64,000 nt of DNA from assembly GCF_000003815.2 (NCBI RefSeq), contig NC_049985.1, positions 15,697,641 through 15,761,640 on the forward strand, given 5' to 3'. How positions within the stretch are numbered: the first letter of the stretch is position 1; each line of letters starts with the position of its first letter. Positions 1 to 12,775 of this stretch are shown here, in pieces. Under the pieces are notes generated by a model that ran no database searches, was not told the DNA's origin, and saw only the letters and a list, made by a program, of their open reading frames with translations. Position numbers and translations under genes: made by a program. This DNA comes from Branchiostoma floridae (Eukaryota; Chordata; Leptocardii; Amphioxiformes; Branchiostomatidae).

Positions 1-1107
1 AATGCGACTATAGCCTTTGGGGTATCATGATATTTTGCAAATAACAAACAAAATTGTTAGTGAGACAGGGTTAAAATGTGTGTGCATGCAGAAAAGACAG
101 GCATTCTAGATAAAAAGTTATTGGCAAAAAGGTGTTGCCAAAGTTTTAACCTTCCTTCCCTCTGATCTTTCCTCCTCCCTCCCAAATGTTAGACAAAAGG
201 TCAGGACATTCAGCATAAATGGACGAATATTGCAATGAGTTATCTTTCAAGTGGCACTGATGCAGAGTTTCTGTCAACATTTTGTCCTGTGTAGTTTTTA
301 TTACTCCCAGGTATTTGGAAAGGGCCTCACCAGGAAATAGAGCTGTTGGGTAAAGGGTTCGTGAAATGTCAGACTGCTCTATATGATCTTGCCTCCTACT
401 TGAGGGAGAGGATGTCCTTTTGATGTGCTCCCAGAAGTGTACCCTGTGGAAGACAGATAATGGATCGGAATGTTCCCTGCGAGGTAGTTTGTGCTTTCCA
501 TACCGAAGGATAGGCCGCTTCGGCAGGAAGTAGTTGCAGGACCACTTTGTGGGATATGTCGGGAAATTCAGATAACCTTGCCAAGAGAGAGGTTTGAAGT
601 GATTTAGAGAACACTTCAAATGCGTGAATTGTTGTCAGAGTTTCCCTCTGGTTTGGAGCACTGTACATTTTGTACATAGTTTGATGGCCCATTTTTAGCC
701 CTCAAGGACACTAGGATTTTCTATGCAGGACTCTAATGGAATAATGTGGATAATCATAGCCATGAAGGTGCTTCGAGTGGATTGGAATTTTGGGCACAGA
801 GAAATCTAGTGAAGCCCAAGTTGCATGTTGAATATGAATCAGGTGGGGTCTTCTTCTTCGTCATGTCATCACTAAACTTTCCTGCTCCATCAGGTGGGGT
901 AACTTGTGGCCACTAAGCATCCAAGTCGGCTTTATCATTCCACATGTTTGTCATATATAGGTTGCTTGATACATGTAATATATCTAGTATATGATGGCAA
1001 ACACATGCATATTGTTGCTTCAGATGCCAATAACTCCTACATGTTTTGACATACTCACCAGGTGGTGCTTCGATGAATACAAAATTATGCACATGTACTG
1101 TAATACA
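1..1107. other. non-coding, no recognised feature
   Basis: Open frames here (for example 146-619 on the minus strand) have no recognisable domain, biased composition or exon-like boundary. I see no repeat with clear ends. Confidence 0.5.
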
Positions 1108-1330
1108 TGTAATGCTAGGTCACCTTTATCTGCGAGGTAATCTATATCCTTTGTTTTTAAAACCAGGGTATTTAGGGATATCCAGTTGATGGACAGTGCA
1201 GTATTTCAAAAACAACAACAATATTTTGAAAGTTTTTAAATTTGAAACCACCTTTTGTTGACCTGATATCCCTGTATATCCATTTTTCTAAACAATGACT
1301 ATAGGTCAATGAAGGTGAAATAGTGACATT
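1108..1330. mobile_element. MITE, family TAACGCTAG, copy A (diverged)
   Basis: Imperfect inverted repeat. The left end reads like TAATGCTAGGTCACCTTTAT followed by GTAATCTATATCC, and the right end is the reverse complement (GGTCAATGAAGGTGAAATAGTG). The middle holds inverted GGATATC boxes. The same structure recurs at 4821-5005, 25202-25434 and 56703-56942, so this is a dispersed non-autonomous DNA element. The superfamily is not assignable because the target duplication is unclear. Confidence 0.65.
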
Positions 1331-1689
1331 ACTGAATTGTGGAAGTTTAGAGCAAATGTGAAGGTCTACAAAAATTTCCCAAATTAATAATGTTCTCATA
1401 TGCTATTAGTTTGACAGTTATTGAATAGCGAGATGTGATCAGTAAAACTGTAATATTTTCGAACTGTCATGCAAACATTTACCCAAACTGCAGATAATAG
1501 CCTGCTTTTCAATTTTCCTTGTGCAAGTAGCTCTCCTGAGAAGATAGTAAGGCTTCTACAATGTACATGAAAATGGTGTAAACTAGTGTAGTACATCTAT
1601 GATAGCTCTAGATTGTGCTCTAATCTATAGGGTACGTCAAAATGGGTCAAGGTTGCATACAATGTATATTAAACACCGTCAGTCGTTTG

Positions 1690-1870
1690 CAGGTAGGACA
1701 GTACAGAAAGTCTGTTGCCTGTTGAGGTTGTGAAAGCAGAGTCAATAAATAGCTTCAAAACAAGGTTGGATTTGTGCTGGAGGAAGAAGAGATACTGTGA
1801 GCGACAGGAGGGTGACTACACAGGCAGTCCTGCCTACTTCACCTCGACATCATCAGGTACTGGTACTGGT
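1690..1870 (+). pseudogene. LINE reverse-transcriptase C-terminal relic
   Basis: One frame reads LPVEVVKAESINSFKTRLD, the pattern found near the C-terminus of many CR1/RTE-type ORF2 proteins (normally W-N-x-L-P then V-x-A-x-S-[IV]-x-x-F-K-x-x-L). The preceding W-N is lost and the frame breaks just upstream, so only a short 3' relic remains. It is followed by GGTACT-rich simple sequence. Confidence 0.5.
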
Positions 1871-3029
1871 ACACTGATACCTTGGTACACAGGTATGCAC
1901 ATCCAGGTATCAGTGTATCATACAAACCATTCAAGTTGCACTACTGTTCAGGCATAACTAGCTGCATCACTCCATGTGTTCATCAAGGCTTGACAAAAGT
2001 AATAACATGACATTACTATCTATCAGGGGTTTATGGACCAAAATCACTCATCACTTTGATTTTCATAACCCTGCAGCATTTTTCACTCAATCTTCATGCA
2101 TTTTACTAATTTTATATGGAAACAGATGATACACACTGGAAGCACCTGAAAAAGGTCAAGATGTCAAGGTTATGACCTACATTTGCAGTAGACAGCACAT
2201 ATATCATCTACTGCCTTTGAGTCCATAGCTACCATAGCTGTCTGATTTACTGGATGGCACATATAGAATGGAACATGCTATCCATATTGCTTTGTCAACC
2301 TTGTGCTACGGTTATGAATTGCAAAGCATTGCTACTTGTCTTACATGTAGGTACAGGCCGGGGTACTTTTAATTTTCAGATAGTTTGTTAGTTTGTAACA
2401 CTAGAAGTCATCAGTAATCAAACTGGCTAGGTATGCTAAATACTAGCAGAGGAAATGTGCATACAACAACAGACATTGTTCTACACTTAGTATATTCCAA
2501 ACTAGTGCCAATGTGGTGCCATTTTGCAGTCTGATGATGATGTGCAGTCCTTAATTCAATTATCACTCACTCACTCACGGCCCGTAACCTCAGTGGTATT
2601 AGGCTAGCCATGGCATTTCCATCTAATACTCTGATGGGAATTTTGCTGTGTTCAGTGTTCCAGTTCAGAATAATAAAGTAACAGCATCCTCATTCAAAGT
2701 GCTATTGAAGGATGAAGCCTCGCCCAATTTTTCAACATCATCCCTTGAGAGAAGTAGGAGCAGATTGAAAGGACTTAATAATGATCCCTGTGTGTAGCGT
2801 GGCATTGTTAACTTTCAATATGGCAAGGCGGTGGGAACATGTACATAGAGATATGGACGTGCAGCGCAATTGACAAAGGGATGGTAACAAGTTTGGAGTC
2901 ATTAGTAAGACAGGCCTGACTAATTTGATGATAGAATGTAATATTCTCACGGTGGAAATTAATTGCCCTTGAATACCAGACTGTGTGACATTGAAATGGT
3001 TTCTGAAGTCTGTTGGCATCTGGAAGTTA
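1871..3029. other. non-coding, short simple repeat only
   Basis: No gene or element is recognised. It contains a short TCAC tandem repeat near 2562-2577. Confidence 0.45.
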
Positions 3030-3030
3030 T

Positions 3031-4114
3031 TACCTCCATGAAATGTCATGGAGGTTATATTTTACCCTGTGTTTGTGTGTGTGTTTGTGTGTGTGTGTGT
3101 GTAAACAAAATAACTCAAGAACGGTTGGGTGGATTGATTTCATACTTGGTGTGTTGGTAGTGTGTGACAAAAGCTGAAAATGATTAGATTTTGGGCCCCC
3201 TAGCAGCTCCCCTTGGTACTGCAGCGCAACTTCCGGTTTTGCTATCTCGGTGTTCTGAACATGCTATGGTCACGATTTTTGAGTATTAGATACATGTAGC
3301 TCTTGTGCTCAGGAAGAAATGACATAAGTTTGGGCCCCCTAGCATTTAGTTTTGGGATAGCAGGGGCATTTTTGTCAAAAACTTCTGAAGAGGATAACTC
3401 AAGAAGGGAACAACGGATTTTCATTATTTTTGGTATGTAGGTACATGTACCTTAGACAATGTTTTACAAGATAAGATACTAATTATGCAAAATAGGAGCA
3501 AATTTGCATAATTAATGAGAGTATTCTATCATTGCAGTTTTTTCAATGTATCTCTTGTTCCAGACATGCTATGGTCTTGACATTTAGGTGGTAGATAGCT
3601 TTCAGTGTCATGACAAAGTGGGGCAAGTTTCAGCCCCCTAACATCTAATTGTGGAATTGCAGGGGTGTTTTTGTCAAGACACTCCAAAGAGGATAACTGC
3701 AGAAAGGAATGACGGATTGCCTGCATTTTAGGCATACAGGTAGCTTAGGTAAAGATGTTCATAATGATATACATGTTATGCAAATGAGGACTTAATTTGC
3801 ATAATTAATGAGGAAATTGTATAGTTCCATTGTTTTCAATAACTGGACCTCAATACATGTAACACATGTTAATTATGATAGGTGGAATATAAGCAGATAC
3901 CAAATATGGTAATGAGGAACTTATTTGCATAATTTATGTAAACATTGCAAAACCACTTTATGATTAATAATGGGAATTTTATAATTGTGACATGTGTACG
4001 TTAGTCAATGATGAACAACACCATGCATAAATTATGTTTATTTGTTAGTCAATTGCATGAAATTCACGAAAGCTCTAAAATTTCATGGAGGTATGAGGTC
4101 GCCGAACTCTAGTT
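3031..4114. mobile_element. non-autonomous repeat with CCTCCATGA palindromic ends and internal duplicated module
   Basis: It starts with the palindrome CCTCCATGAAATGTCATGG (3033 onward), runs through a TG microsatellite, and ends with TTTCATGGAGGTATGAGGTC (about 4081-4100), so both ends carry the CATGGAGG motif. Inside, a module of about 300 bp is repeated twice (about 3200-3420 and 3540-3730). Shared landmarks are ACATGCTATGGTC, GGGCCCCCTA or CAGCCCCCTA, and AGAGGATAACT. A related module lies at 34503-34650. No coding capacity is visible. Confidence 0.6.
3069..3103. repeat. TG microsatellite
   Basis: Run of GT dinucleotides broken by two TTT interruptions, inside the larger repeat. Confidence 0.9.
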
Positions 4115-4371
4115 TTCTTGTACAACAGGTTTTCTATGTAATCAGTTTCCTACTATTAACAGTAATTGTAGTAAAATGTTGTAAATTTTACCTATAAAGG
4201 CTCAAAAAGTTTCTTTCAAGTACTGAAGTACTGAAATTATTCCATTACTAAACTTGAACATTACCGATTAATAAAGGATATGGTGCTGCACAATGTTATG
4301 TTTTCCATTGTAGCCAAAGTTCCCACTATCTCTTTTTCTGTAACACTGTGATAGCCAAACAACATCTGATA

Positions 4372-4580
4372 TACTGTAAATGCAGAAATGTTTGCTGTGG
4401 GTTTTTTTTTGTGATTTTTGTGACCACTTCACCACAAACTGAACCACCACAAACATGTTTCCATTATAGTATGAGACTGCAGTCTTTGGCCCTACCGTGA
4501 AATGAGAACTACCTCAAAGGCTTCATTTCCATGCTACGATGTAAGTAAATCCCCGCAAACTTACATGTAAATGCATTGAC
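4372..4580. mobile_element. MITE with TACTGTAAATGCA end, copy 1 (degenerate)
   Basis: The left end is TACTGTAAATGCAGAAATG, followed by the typical GTGG/CCAC-rich arms (ACCACAAACTGAACCACCAC). The right end, CCCCGCAAACTTAC then TGCATTGACAG, is damaged. A better preserved copy is at 58251-58470. Confidence 0.55.
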
Positions 4581-4820
4581 AGCAATAAAAAAAAAAAACA
4601 ATTATATCAGGTGGCCTTATCATACAAGCATGAAATATTCAGGGCAACTCAAACAAACAGTGACTGTCACATTTTGTCTTTTTAGTTCTTTGAATCAAAG
4701 GTCCTATTGAGCATTGCTATATGATATTAAGCAAAGTAAAGAATGATATAACAATAATTCTACTGGATTCCAAACATTTAAAGAAAAAGTTGTTTTAGAG
4801 GACCGCTCAAGATTGTGACC

Positions 4821-5005
4821 TAACGCTACATGTAGTTCACCTTTATTAATGGGATAACCTATATCCATTGTTTGAAATTTTGAAAATACATGTATTGCAA
4901 TTTAGAGCCACAGTCTGTCGAATCATTATCCCTATATACTCTGTTTACATTTACAATTAAACAATGGATTTAGGTTACCCCACGGATAAAGGTGAAATAG
5001 CGTTA
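4821..5005. mobile_element. MITE, family TAACGCTAG, copy B
   Basis: The ends TAACGCTACATGTAGTTCAC and GGTGAAATAGCGTTA are inverted. The inner arms GGGATAACCTATATCCATTG and CAATGGATTTAGGTTACCCC also pair. About 185 bp, with no coding capacity. Confidence 0.75.
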
Positions 5006-6170
5006 AATATTTCATCGCGTTACATCAGGATTACTGAATCAGTGACTATATTGGTACATCTCTTTAAATCACTTTAAATTCACATTATAATATTTTTTCT
5101 CATGATTGTGCTGGTATTATGGTATCCAGTGGAATTATGACTTGATGTTCCAGCACATCTGCCTTGTTTATGAAAGATCTATATGTGTCTCAGATATATA
5201 TTCAGAACAGGCAGCAATTACATAGCAAAAAATCAATCAGATTATTAGTTTGGGACATGTCTATATGAATGCTAAATATTGAACATTGATTTTGTTGTAA
5301 ATGTGATTTTCTTGTGGCCTGCCCCTTGTTAAACTGTGTAGGGAGATGTCCCTTTCTCATTATTAGATGGATGTACCAAAATGTTAGCTATGACATTGCT
5401 AACAATGTGATCCATTGATTATTCATACTGTCTACCACATGCAAAGATAACCACCTGCCACATTTGCAATATGTTAATTCAAAACATTTCATTGGAATGT
5501 ACAATTCACATTGCTAAACATTGCCAAAACTGTAACATTTATATGATGTAAATTTCCCCTGACTTTTCTATGAAAGTTAGTTCCAACATGCCGCACTCTC
5601 AAATAAAACATGCCCTTAAGGTCACGGATTGGATATCTTGTAAAGCTAGCATAACAAACGACAGGCTTCAAAGACTTGTATGAGATTGCACTTACTGCAT
5701 TGGGAAATTCAAGTTCACTTTTGACAAATGCCCTTGGGCTAAAAGTCCCATATTGGGAAAACTTTGCCCACGCATGTACATGACAGTTGGTTTTCTGTTG
5801 GCCAATTTGATATACCTGAAAACTCAATATTCTATTACGAGTCTGCAATATTGTTACAGCAAAAAAGGAAAGTCAATACAGCACTGTATATAAAATATGG
5901 ATTTCATAGTTCAGAAGACTTGCTTATTTGTGGAAATGTAATTTGGCTTGACTTTGGAGTTACATTGTACATGTACTTTTCACATAAAGTAGTTTAAGTC
6001 TGAAAGAGAGGAATTGGTCTCATTTTCTGTTTGTTCATAATGTATGCTAACTGTTCTTATCAAAATCATTGTAACTGTTGTTGCACAGAATACCTGGTGC
6101 GTCAGTTATCGTCATAATGTGCTTAACTTTGCTTTAATTTTTTCAACATTTAAATATCCTTTTCCTATAT
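5006..6170. other. non-coding, no recognised feature
   Basis: The largest minus-strand frame (5489-5848, 119 codons) shows no family resemblance and no convincing splice context. I do not call it a gene. Confidence 0.45.
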
Positions 6171-6273
6171 TAACATCCATTGGCATAATACCGGTCGGTT
6201 TACTGCAATTTCTCAAGCAATGCTAATTTGGCAAATGATCAACGCATCATTTTCTCCAGTTGCATGTTGCTGT

Positions 6274-6623
6274 TACAGCTTACCTTTGCCACTTCTTCTG
6301 TGTAAATTATTTTGTCTCTCTGGTCCTGCTAAAAACATAATATCGTAATTGGAACACACCGCGGAATTGCACGGAGAACGGGCGCGTGGTTGGAAGGGGG
6401 TGCACTATACCGGCCGAACGAAACACGGCACAATTAACTGCCGCTATGTACAGCTTACCTTTGCCACTTCTTCTGTGTAAATTATTTTGTCTCTCTGGTC
6501 CTGCTAAAAACATAATATCGTAATTGGAACACACCGCGGAATTGCACGGAGAACGGGCGCATGGTTGGAAGGGGGTGCACTATACCGGCCGAACGAAACA
6601 CGGCACAATTAACTGCCGCTATG
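6274..6623. repeat. 175-bp tandem duplication inside the MITE
   Basis: Two almost identical copies (6274-6448, 6449-6623), each beginning TACAGCTTACCTTTGCCACT. One visible difference is GGGCGCGTGG versus GGGCGCATGG. The related copy at 22500-23388 has a single unit. Confidence 0.92.
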
Positions 6624-7077
6624 TACCTAACATCCTCTGTTGTTCCTTTCTTTCCTGTTAGTAGTTGCACAAAACAAAAATCTGCATGAGCATACAAAAA
6701 GTCATGAGAAAATGGGCGTATACTGACAAGAATTTTCATTTAATTTTGGTCCGTCACAACCGCTATGACGTAAAACTTTACTGCTGGCCGTAGCATCAAA
6801 AATGGCGGGAAAATGGCGGCGTACGTTCAATTTGACCCATTCAGCCGTAGATCCGGGCGATAATGCAACGGTTCCTCACACTTTTACACGAGTTGTAGGT
6901 CACCAAAAGAAATTCAAGATTGCTGTTGAATCATGCTCGTCTTGTGCCGTGAGCACATGTGATTATTATCTACAAATCTGGCAATGAACGTGACAGTGTG
7001 TTTGTCCCACGACGAGCTCGCCTGCCCCGAAAATGACCTGAAAACTTTTGGCCTTGTTGTCTTCGAATGCATTGTTA

Positions 7078-8285
7078 TAGTCCATGGGCCAGAGGAAAAA
7101 TCGGTACCTCCGAGGTGGCAAATTCTCCTTGTTATTTTTGAATAGTAGAAGGCCTGTGGCATATATTTTGACGTGATAGCCATTCTGGTATGGTAGCTTT
7201 CTACCGGCTATCAGCATTCAAACCTATCACCACCTAAATGATCTGGAAATTTCCTGTCTTCAACAAGGGGGAGGGGCAAAAAATTAAACATCAATATTTT
7301 TCCACGAAAATTCACAGGCTGGTTGAACCTGCTAAGAGGATCATAAAAATATCAATTGATTTTCGATATTGTGATTCAACACGAAATTATAACCACATGA
7401 AATCATATTTTTTGGTGATTTTCTGGTGAAAAATATATTCTTTACTTTCCATTATCGTTCATTTATTCACATTACCTATGGGGCCTTGCCTGATGAGTTA
7501 GACTTACCGTACGTATCGTACTCTGCATATTAAGCTTTAAATGATCGAAATCCATCAATGAAATCCGGAGATATGAATGTGTGAAGAATGACACATCTGC
7601 CAGCTTATAGTGACAATATCGTTGCTAAGGCCGTTGCTAAGGCTGTTGTTAAGGAGGTTTCAGATCGTACTCCACAACAAAACTGATGCAAAGAACTTAC
7701 TTTTCTGTAGTCTTTTACTCTTATTACATCAGTAGAAGTACAAGGAATCGTGTTAAAATGTTTAACATGTAACAGATGCAGAAATGTGTTTTTTTACGTC
7801 ATTTCGTTCAGAATCGTTAACAAAACTGTTGCTAAGGCCGTTGCTAAGGGTGTACCCAGTCATGTTTCAAGCCAAAAACAGCAGAGAGTCAAGTTCTCTG
7901 ACGCGTGATTTTGCTCCTGTCATCTTGTAAATCATACTTAACTGTGAAAAATATCATAATTGATTGGAAATGTTAATTTGGGCTCTACATGGGGGTTAGA
8001 AGGATACCTGAAAATGAATTACCTTGATTTTACACATTTTTTTTACAAATCTTTTGCTCTTTTTCGTCACTTACTAAAATTCACAGCGTATATCTAGTAT
8101 GTCGTACACAATGAAAAAGGCTCTGCATGGGGGTTACCAGGGCTCCACATATGTGACACAGGATACGTGGATGCAGGACTGCGTCATGCATATTGAAAAT
8201 TTATCTCGAAACAAGACCATAACAAAAGGTCAAGAACAAGACTACTCTGGAATGAATACAAGTATATTGTACTTTTCTTGATCAA
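7078..8285 (+). repeat. left long inverted arm
   Basis: Pairs with 11547-12775. Landmarks in this orientation are GATCTGGAAATTTCCTGTCT (7239), repeats of GTTGCTAAGGCC (about 7621 and 7829), and CTTTTCTTGATCAA at the inner edge (8272-8285). Confidence 0.9.
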
Positions 8286-8439
8286 TGATGGTATACATTA
8301 TAAAGGAGGTTATATCGACATATATAGGCATATCTAGACATGTCTATATAACCTCATTGACTATATATCAGGTACAGTGCAGGTTTGCTGCGTTGGACAA
8401 ACTGCAACTTCGCACACTCAGTCTAATGGTGTGTTATTG

Positions 8440-8598
8440 TAGCCTGGGTACCATACGGATAGTAGTTCACTCCTATGTTCGCTTCTGCACAGAGAAGCGA
8501 CTGTATATAGTGTACAATGAATGTCAGAGCTAGAAGCGACTGTTTATAGTATATGATGAACGCCGGAGCGAACTACTTTCCGGATGGTACCCAGGCTA
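8440..8598. mobile_element. MITE with TAGCCTGGGTACCAT ends and 9-bp flanking repeat
   Basis: TAGCCTGGGTACCATACGGA at the left and ATGGTACCCAGGCTA at the right. Flanks are GTGTTATTG (8431-8439) and GTGTTATTA (8599-8607), a 9-bp duplication with one mismatch. A 9-bp duplication suggests a Mutator-like superfamily. Related elements are at 52603-53001 and 30290-30420. Confidence 0.8.
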
Positions 8599-9679
8599 GT
8601 GTTATTATGCTTAATATGTTGTTATTTGTTAACATAAGGACAAACCAAAAACAAAGTCTATAACAAAATTTTCATGTATGGAGACACGTTAGAATGTAGC
8701 AGTGTAATATCTGGTGTAAAACACGGCTAACTGAAGATTCTGGCAGGCTTGTAAAACTTGACACACTGGATACAAAACTACCGATGCCTTATTTTACACT
8801 GTCGTAAAAATTGCAAAACTTACAACCTACAAATGTCCACATGTGCATGTGCCTAGAACTAGGATGGTCTCCAATGCCTAAGGGAATTTTCTTTGTCATT
8901 GAGCCTGTAACGGGTATATGAAAATGGTCTGATATACATTTTAGTTGCCTTTAGTAGCTTTGACAATTTGAGGCCTTAGGTTTTTGCCAGTTCGCAAAAA
9001 TTGAAGTCTTCAAACATTACAAGATGACTGTAGTCAATATGTTAGTGTATACATATTTCACAGTGCCTGCCACTCGCCTTCCTCCTCTATCACCTCTATG
9101 CAAGGACATAACGTCCTTCGTCGGAATGATCATTTTGAGTCAAGTGTGGAAGTCACAATCGGACTTCCTCTGGTTCAACGTTGACCATGTCTGAGATCTG
9201 GTCAGAGGGAACGTTCATACATACATTAGATATTTCATACAATGTAAGAAAATGGGCATGTCTCCTGTCAGAAAGGAGGTGATGTGACTTGTATGTGGCC
9301 AGTATCGATCGGTGTTGTGATTGTCCTAATGTTGGAAGGTCATTAGTCTGTGGCACTGTGGTAATCACCACTTCTCTGACCACAACACCAAAGGCTTTCC
9401 AGTCTCGCTCGTCTTCATCAGGTTAAAACAAGAAATTGTTCCATGATTTGGCATCTTCCTATTTTTATCTTGCATTACCTGCTTGTTTTGCCTGTTGGGC
9501 TATTCTACAGCCCTTATGCCTCCATATGACTGTATGCCTTCAATGGTTTAGACTCCAAGTTTTTCATAATTAACATACTGTCTTATGTGAGTCTTCATTG
9601 ATGCTATCAATTTTGCAGCAGTTGGAACACTGCTTTTCCCCCACCTACTTGCATGAGCTTTTGCATTTATTTCTTGATA

Positions 9680-10100
9680 CTGTAGAAGCCGCTTAATTGC
9701 ACATCCCATTTGCCAGCATATTTTGTGCAATTATTCACATGGTGCAACAATGCGAAGTTATCCAGCTGGACGGCAAAGGTTTGGGATTTGGGGATTCCGT
9801 GCAATTAACTATAACTGAACTATTCAAAACTATCGGTAAATATAGTCGACGCTTGTGTTCCTTTGTGATAATGCACTTCTTCTCAAACATTTTATACTTA
9901 GATAATAAACATCTTTTGTACTTTTATAACTTAGGCTACAGTACAAGCCAGTTAATCGTACAATGTATTACCGCACACTTCTGTTCATTCCACGGAATCC
10001 CAAAATACCGAACTGATGCGGTCCAGCTGGATAACTTCGCATATCATTGCACCACGCGGATAATTGGCAAATGGGGTGTGCAATTAAGCGGCTTCTACTG
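9680..10100. mobile_element. pogo/Tigger-like MITE
   Basis: 421-bp near-palindrome. The left terminus is CTGTAGAAGCCGCTTAATTG. The right terminus in reverse complement is CAGTAGAAGCCGCTTAATTG. TA flanks both ends. The CAGTA..A..CGCTTA pattern resembles pogo-class inverted repeats. Inner arms also pair (AATGCGAAGTTATCCAGCTG against CAGCTGGATAACTTCGCAT). It has no transposase. Confidence 0.8.
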
Positions 10101-10184
10101 TATTTCACAGCCCTTGCTTGATTTCCAATGATGTATTTGCATCTGTAAGTAGCAACGACTATAGCTGCAGTACAGTACACCAGT

Positions 10185-10262
10185 CAGAATTGCCCTGAGG
10201 ATTGTGACAGACGATCACCGAAACGGGGTGAAAATAAAACAAGGGTTGTGAAATAAAAGTAT
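10185..10262 (+). pseudogene. probable retroelement 3'-end debris
   Basis: The string TGACAGACGATCACCGAAAC followed by GGGGTGAAAATAAAACAAG resembles the 3' ends of Penelope/LINE-type elements seen in many invertebrates. A similar string lies on the minus strand near 9393-9424 (CTGATGAAGACGAGCGAGAC). No reverse-transcriptase domain remains. This is recognition by eye only. Confidence 0.3.
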
Positions 10263-10504
10263 CTTTATCCAGTACGCGCACACGTACCAACATGATAAAA
10301 CTATTCACAGATCTTTTGTCCTTTAGAAAGACTATCGTCTATCTCTGCTCATCGTTCACAATGGCTATTGTTGGTATTAGTAAGATCAAGTCCTCCGCGA
10401 ATCACTTATTGGTGGCGCCCATCTCCATTCCTAATCCCTTAGGCCACACAGCTGTTCAAATTACTACATCTGCTGTTAGTAGTGCGTGTTTGTGTATGTA
10501 TTAA

Positions 10505-10605
10505 ACTGACATGCTGAGTGCCTAGCAGAGAAGGCAGTTTGTCCCATTCAAAAAGTCTTTGGTATGGCACGGTGGGAGATTAAACACACCATCGCACCCG
10601 CAGTA
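10505..10605 (-). mobile_element. SINE body fragment
   Basis: The reverse complement contains CAAACTGCCTTCTCTGCTAG followed by GCACTCAG. This matches the body of the tRNA-derived SINEs at 47285-47545 (CAAACTGCTTTCTCTG) and 15240-15510 (AAACTGCCTTTCCTAAGCAC). The tRNA head is missing. Confidence 0.45.
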
Positions 10606-11546
10606 TATTCTAATTGATCAAGAAGTGTGCACAAACTTTCAAGTAACTTACGAATTTCATTTTATTACTCACCTCAAGCTTGTAATTGTCTTTCTAAATG
10701 GATTCTCAATATGAGCTAGTGTGATCACACCTATGTGATCAGTATATGTCCATACAGGGCCCTTCCCTTATTGTGACCAGATTAAGTTTACACGATGGTT
10801 TATGTGTGGTTTTCACAGCTATACCAAAAGTCTCCATAACTTACCTCCTCTCAGTACCTGATTTATCATGGTCCCAAACCTCACAAAAGCCGCTAAAACC
10901 CTGATCTGGCTCGTCTTCTGTGTGGCCCAATAAGACAACAAATAATATTTCTTCATTAAGTAGATTTTCCTCTTTCCATCAACAATAATACATACATCAG
11001 GTGCATTACCTTCAATGTAAAGAGGAAGCATGGGAGGTATTACGCCTTAGAAATGACTAAAATTCTGAGAGATTAAAACTCTGCTTTTAGTCAATCAGGT
11101 AACCCCCTATTACATCCTCTCAAATCCAATCAAGTCCTCTTTATCCTCACCTGTTGGACTGTAAAGGAAAGGAACCCATTTATTATGTGGAAATAGAAAA
11201 CTTCACATCTTCATTTATAATTTTGATCATTAATTTAGATCTATGAGGGTAGCCATCGTAAGTTCAGTAATTTTCGGCAATAAATTGTTTGATTTTTAAG
11301 GGCCTCTTAGGGCAGCCCAGGCCTCAATAACGGAAACACTCGAGGGTTTATCATATGGCTGTTCATAGTTTCACATACCTATCACAAAGAATTACTCGAT
11401 TTGGCCGACTTCGATCTTCCGAACTCAGCATAGTATGCTGGGTTTCTAGTACAATCATATTTTTGAAGGTGCTCATATGTACAAAAGTGAACAAGACTGT
11501 TACAATTCTATCAAGATAAGAGTAGCAAAATTATGTGTCAAAGATC

Positions 11547-12775
11547 TTGATCAAGAAAAGTACAATATACTTGTATTCATCCCAGAGTAGCCTTGTTCTT
11601 GACCTTTTATTGTGGTCTTGTTGCTAGATAAATTTTCAATATGCATGTCACAGTCCTGCATCTACGTATCCTGTGTATCAAACGGTGTCACATATGTGGT
11701 GCCCTGGTAACCCCCATGCAGAGCCTTTTTCATTGTGTACAACATACTAGATATACGCTGAGGTATCTACTAAGTGACGAAAAAGGGCAAAAGATTTGTA
11801 AAAAATGTGTGAAACCAAGGTAATTCATTTTCAGGTATCCTTCTAACCCCCATGTAGAGCCCAAATTAACATTTCCAATCAATCATGATATTTTTCACAG
11901 TTAAGTATGATTTTCAAGATGACAGGAGCAAAATCACGCGTCAGAGAACTTGACTCTCTGCTGTTTTTGGCTTGAAACATGACTGGGTACACCCTTAGCA
12001 ACGGCCTTAGCAACAGTTTTGCTAACGATTCTGAAAGAAATGACGTAAAAAAACACATTTCTGCATCTGTTACATGTTAAATATTTTAACACGATTCCTT
12101 GTACTTCTACTGATGTAATAAGAGTAAAAGACTACAGAAAAGTAAGTTCTTTGCATCAGTTTTGTTGTGGAGTACGATCTGAAACCTCCTTAACAACAGC
12201 CTTAGCAACGGCCTTAGCAACGATATTGTCACTATAAGCTGGCAGATGTGTCATTCTTCACACATTCATATCTCCGGATTTCATTGATGGATTTCGATCA
12301 TTTAAAGCTTAATATGCAGAGTACGATACGTACGGTAAGTCTAACTCATCAGGCAAGGCCCCATAGGCAATGTGAATAAATGAACGATATTGGAAAGTAA
12401 AGTATATATTTTTCACCAGAAAATCACCAAAAAATATGATTTTATGTGGTTATAATTTCGTATTGAATCACAATATCGAAAATCAATTGAAATTTTTATG
12501 ACCCTCTTAGCAGGTTCTACCAGCCTGTGAATTTTCGTGGAAAAATATTGATGTTTAATTTTTTGCCCCTCCCCCTTGTTGAAGACAGGAAATTTCCAGA
12601 TCATTTAGGTGGTGATAGGTTTGAAGGCTGATAGCCGGTAGAAAGCTACCATACCAGAATGGCTATCACGTCAAAATATATGCCACAGGCCTTCTACTAT
12701 TCAAAAATAACACGGAGAATTTGCCACCCCGGAGGGTACCGATATGTGAAATTTGGGGTGCTGGCCCATGGACTA
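11547..12775 (-). repeat. right long inverted arm
   Basis: Reverse complement of 7078-8285 with small indels and substitutions. Its inner edge is TTGATCAAGAAAAG at 11547. Confidence 0.9.

Larger units (their letters stand above)
7078..12775. mobile_element. nested element with 1.2-kb terminal inverted repeats and TTA duplication
   Basis: The ends are TAGTCCATGGGCCAG (7078) and its exact reverse complement CTGGCCCATGGACTA (ending 12775). TTA lies on both sides (7075-7077, 12776-12778), while the empty site in the 22500-23388 copy has a single TTA in ATTGTTATCGATG. A 3-bp TTA duplication is typical of PIF/Harbinger. The arms 7078-8285 and 11547-12775 are inverted copies with scattered differences. 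The roughly 3.3-kb interior has no transposase that I recognise; it holds other MITEs and SINE debris. Confidence 0.85.

Noticed and set aside
146-619. 157-codon minus-strand frame
   Set aside because: No domain, no splice context, and composition like its AT-rich surroundings.
5489-5848. 119-codon minus-strand frame overlapping a plus-strand frame
   Set aside because: No family resemblance or exon borders that I can defend.
8303-8356. Hairpin AAAGGAGGTTATAT...ATATAACCTCATTG resembling the CAAGGA micro-elements
   Set aside because: The ends do not match CAAGGA...TCCTTG and no 7-bp flanking repeat is present.
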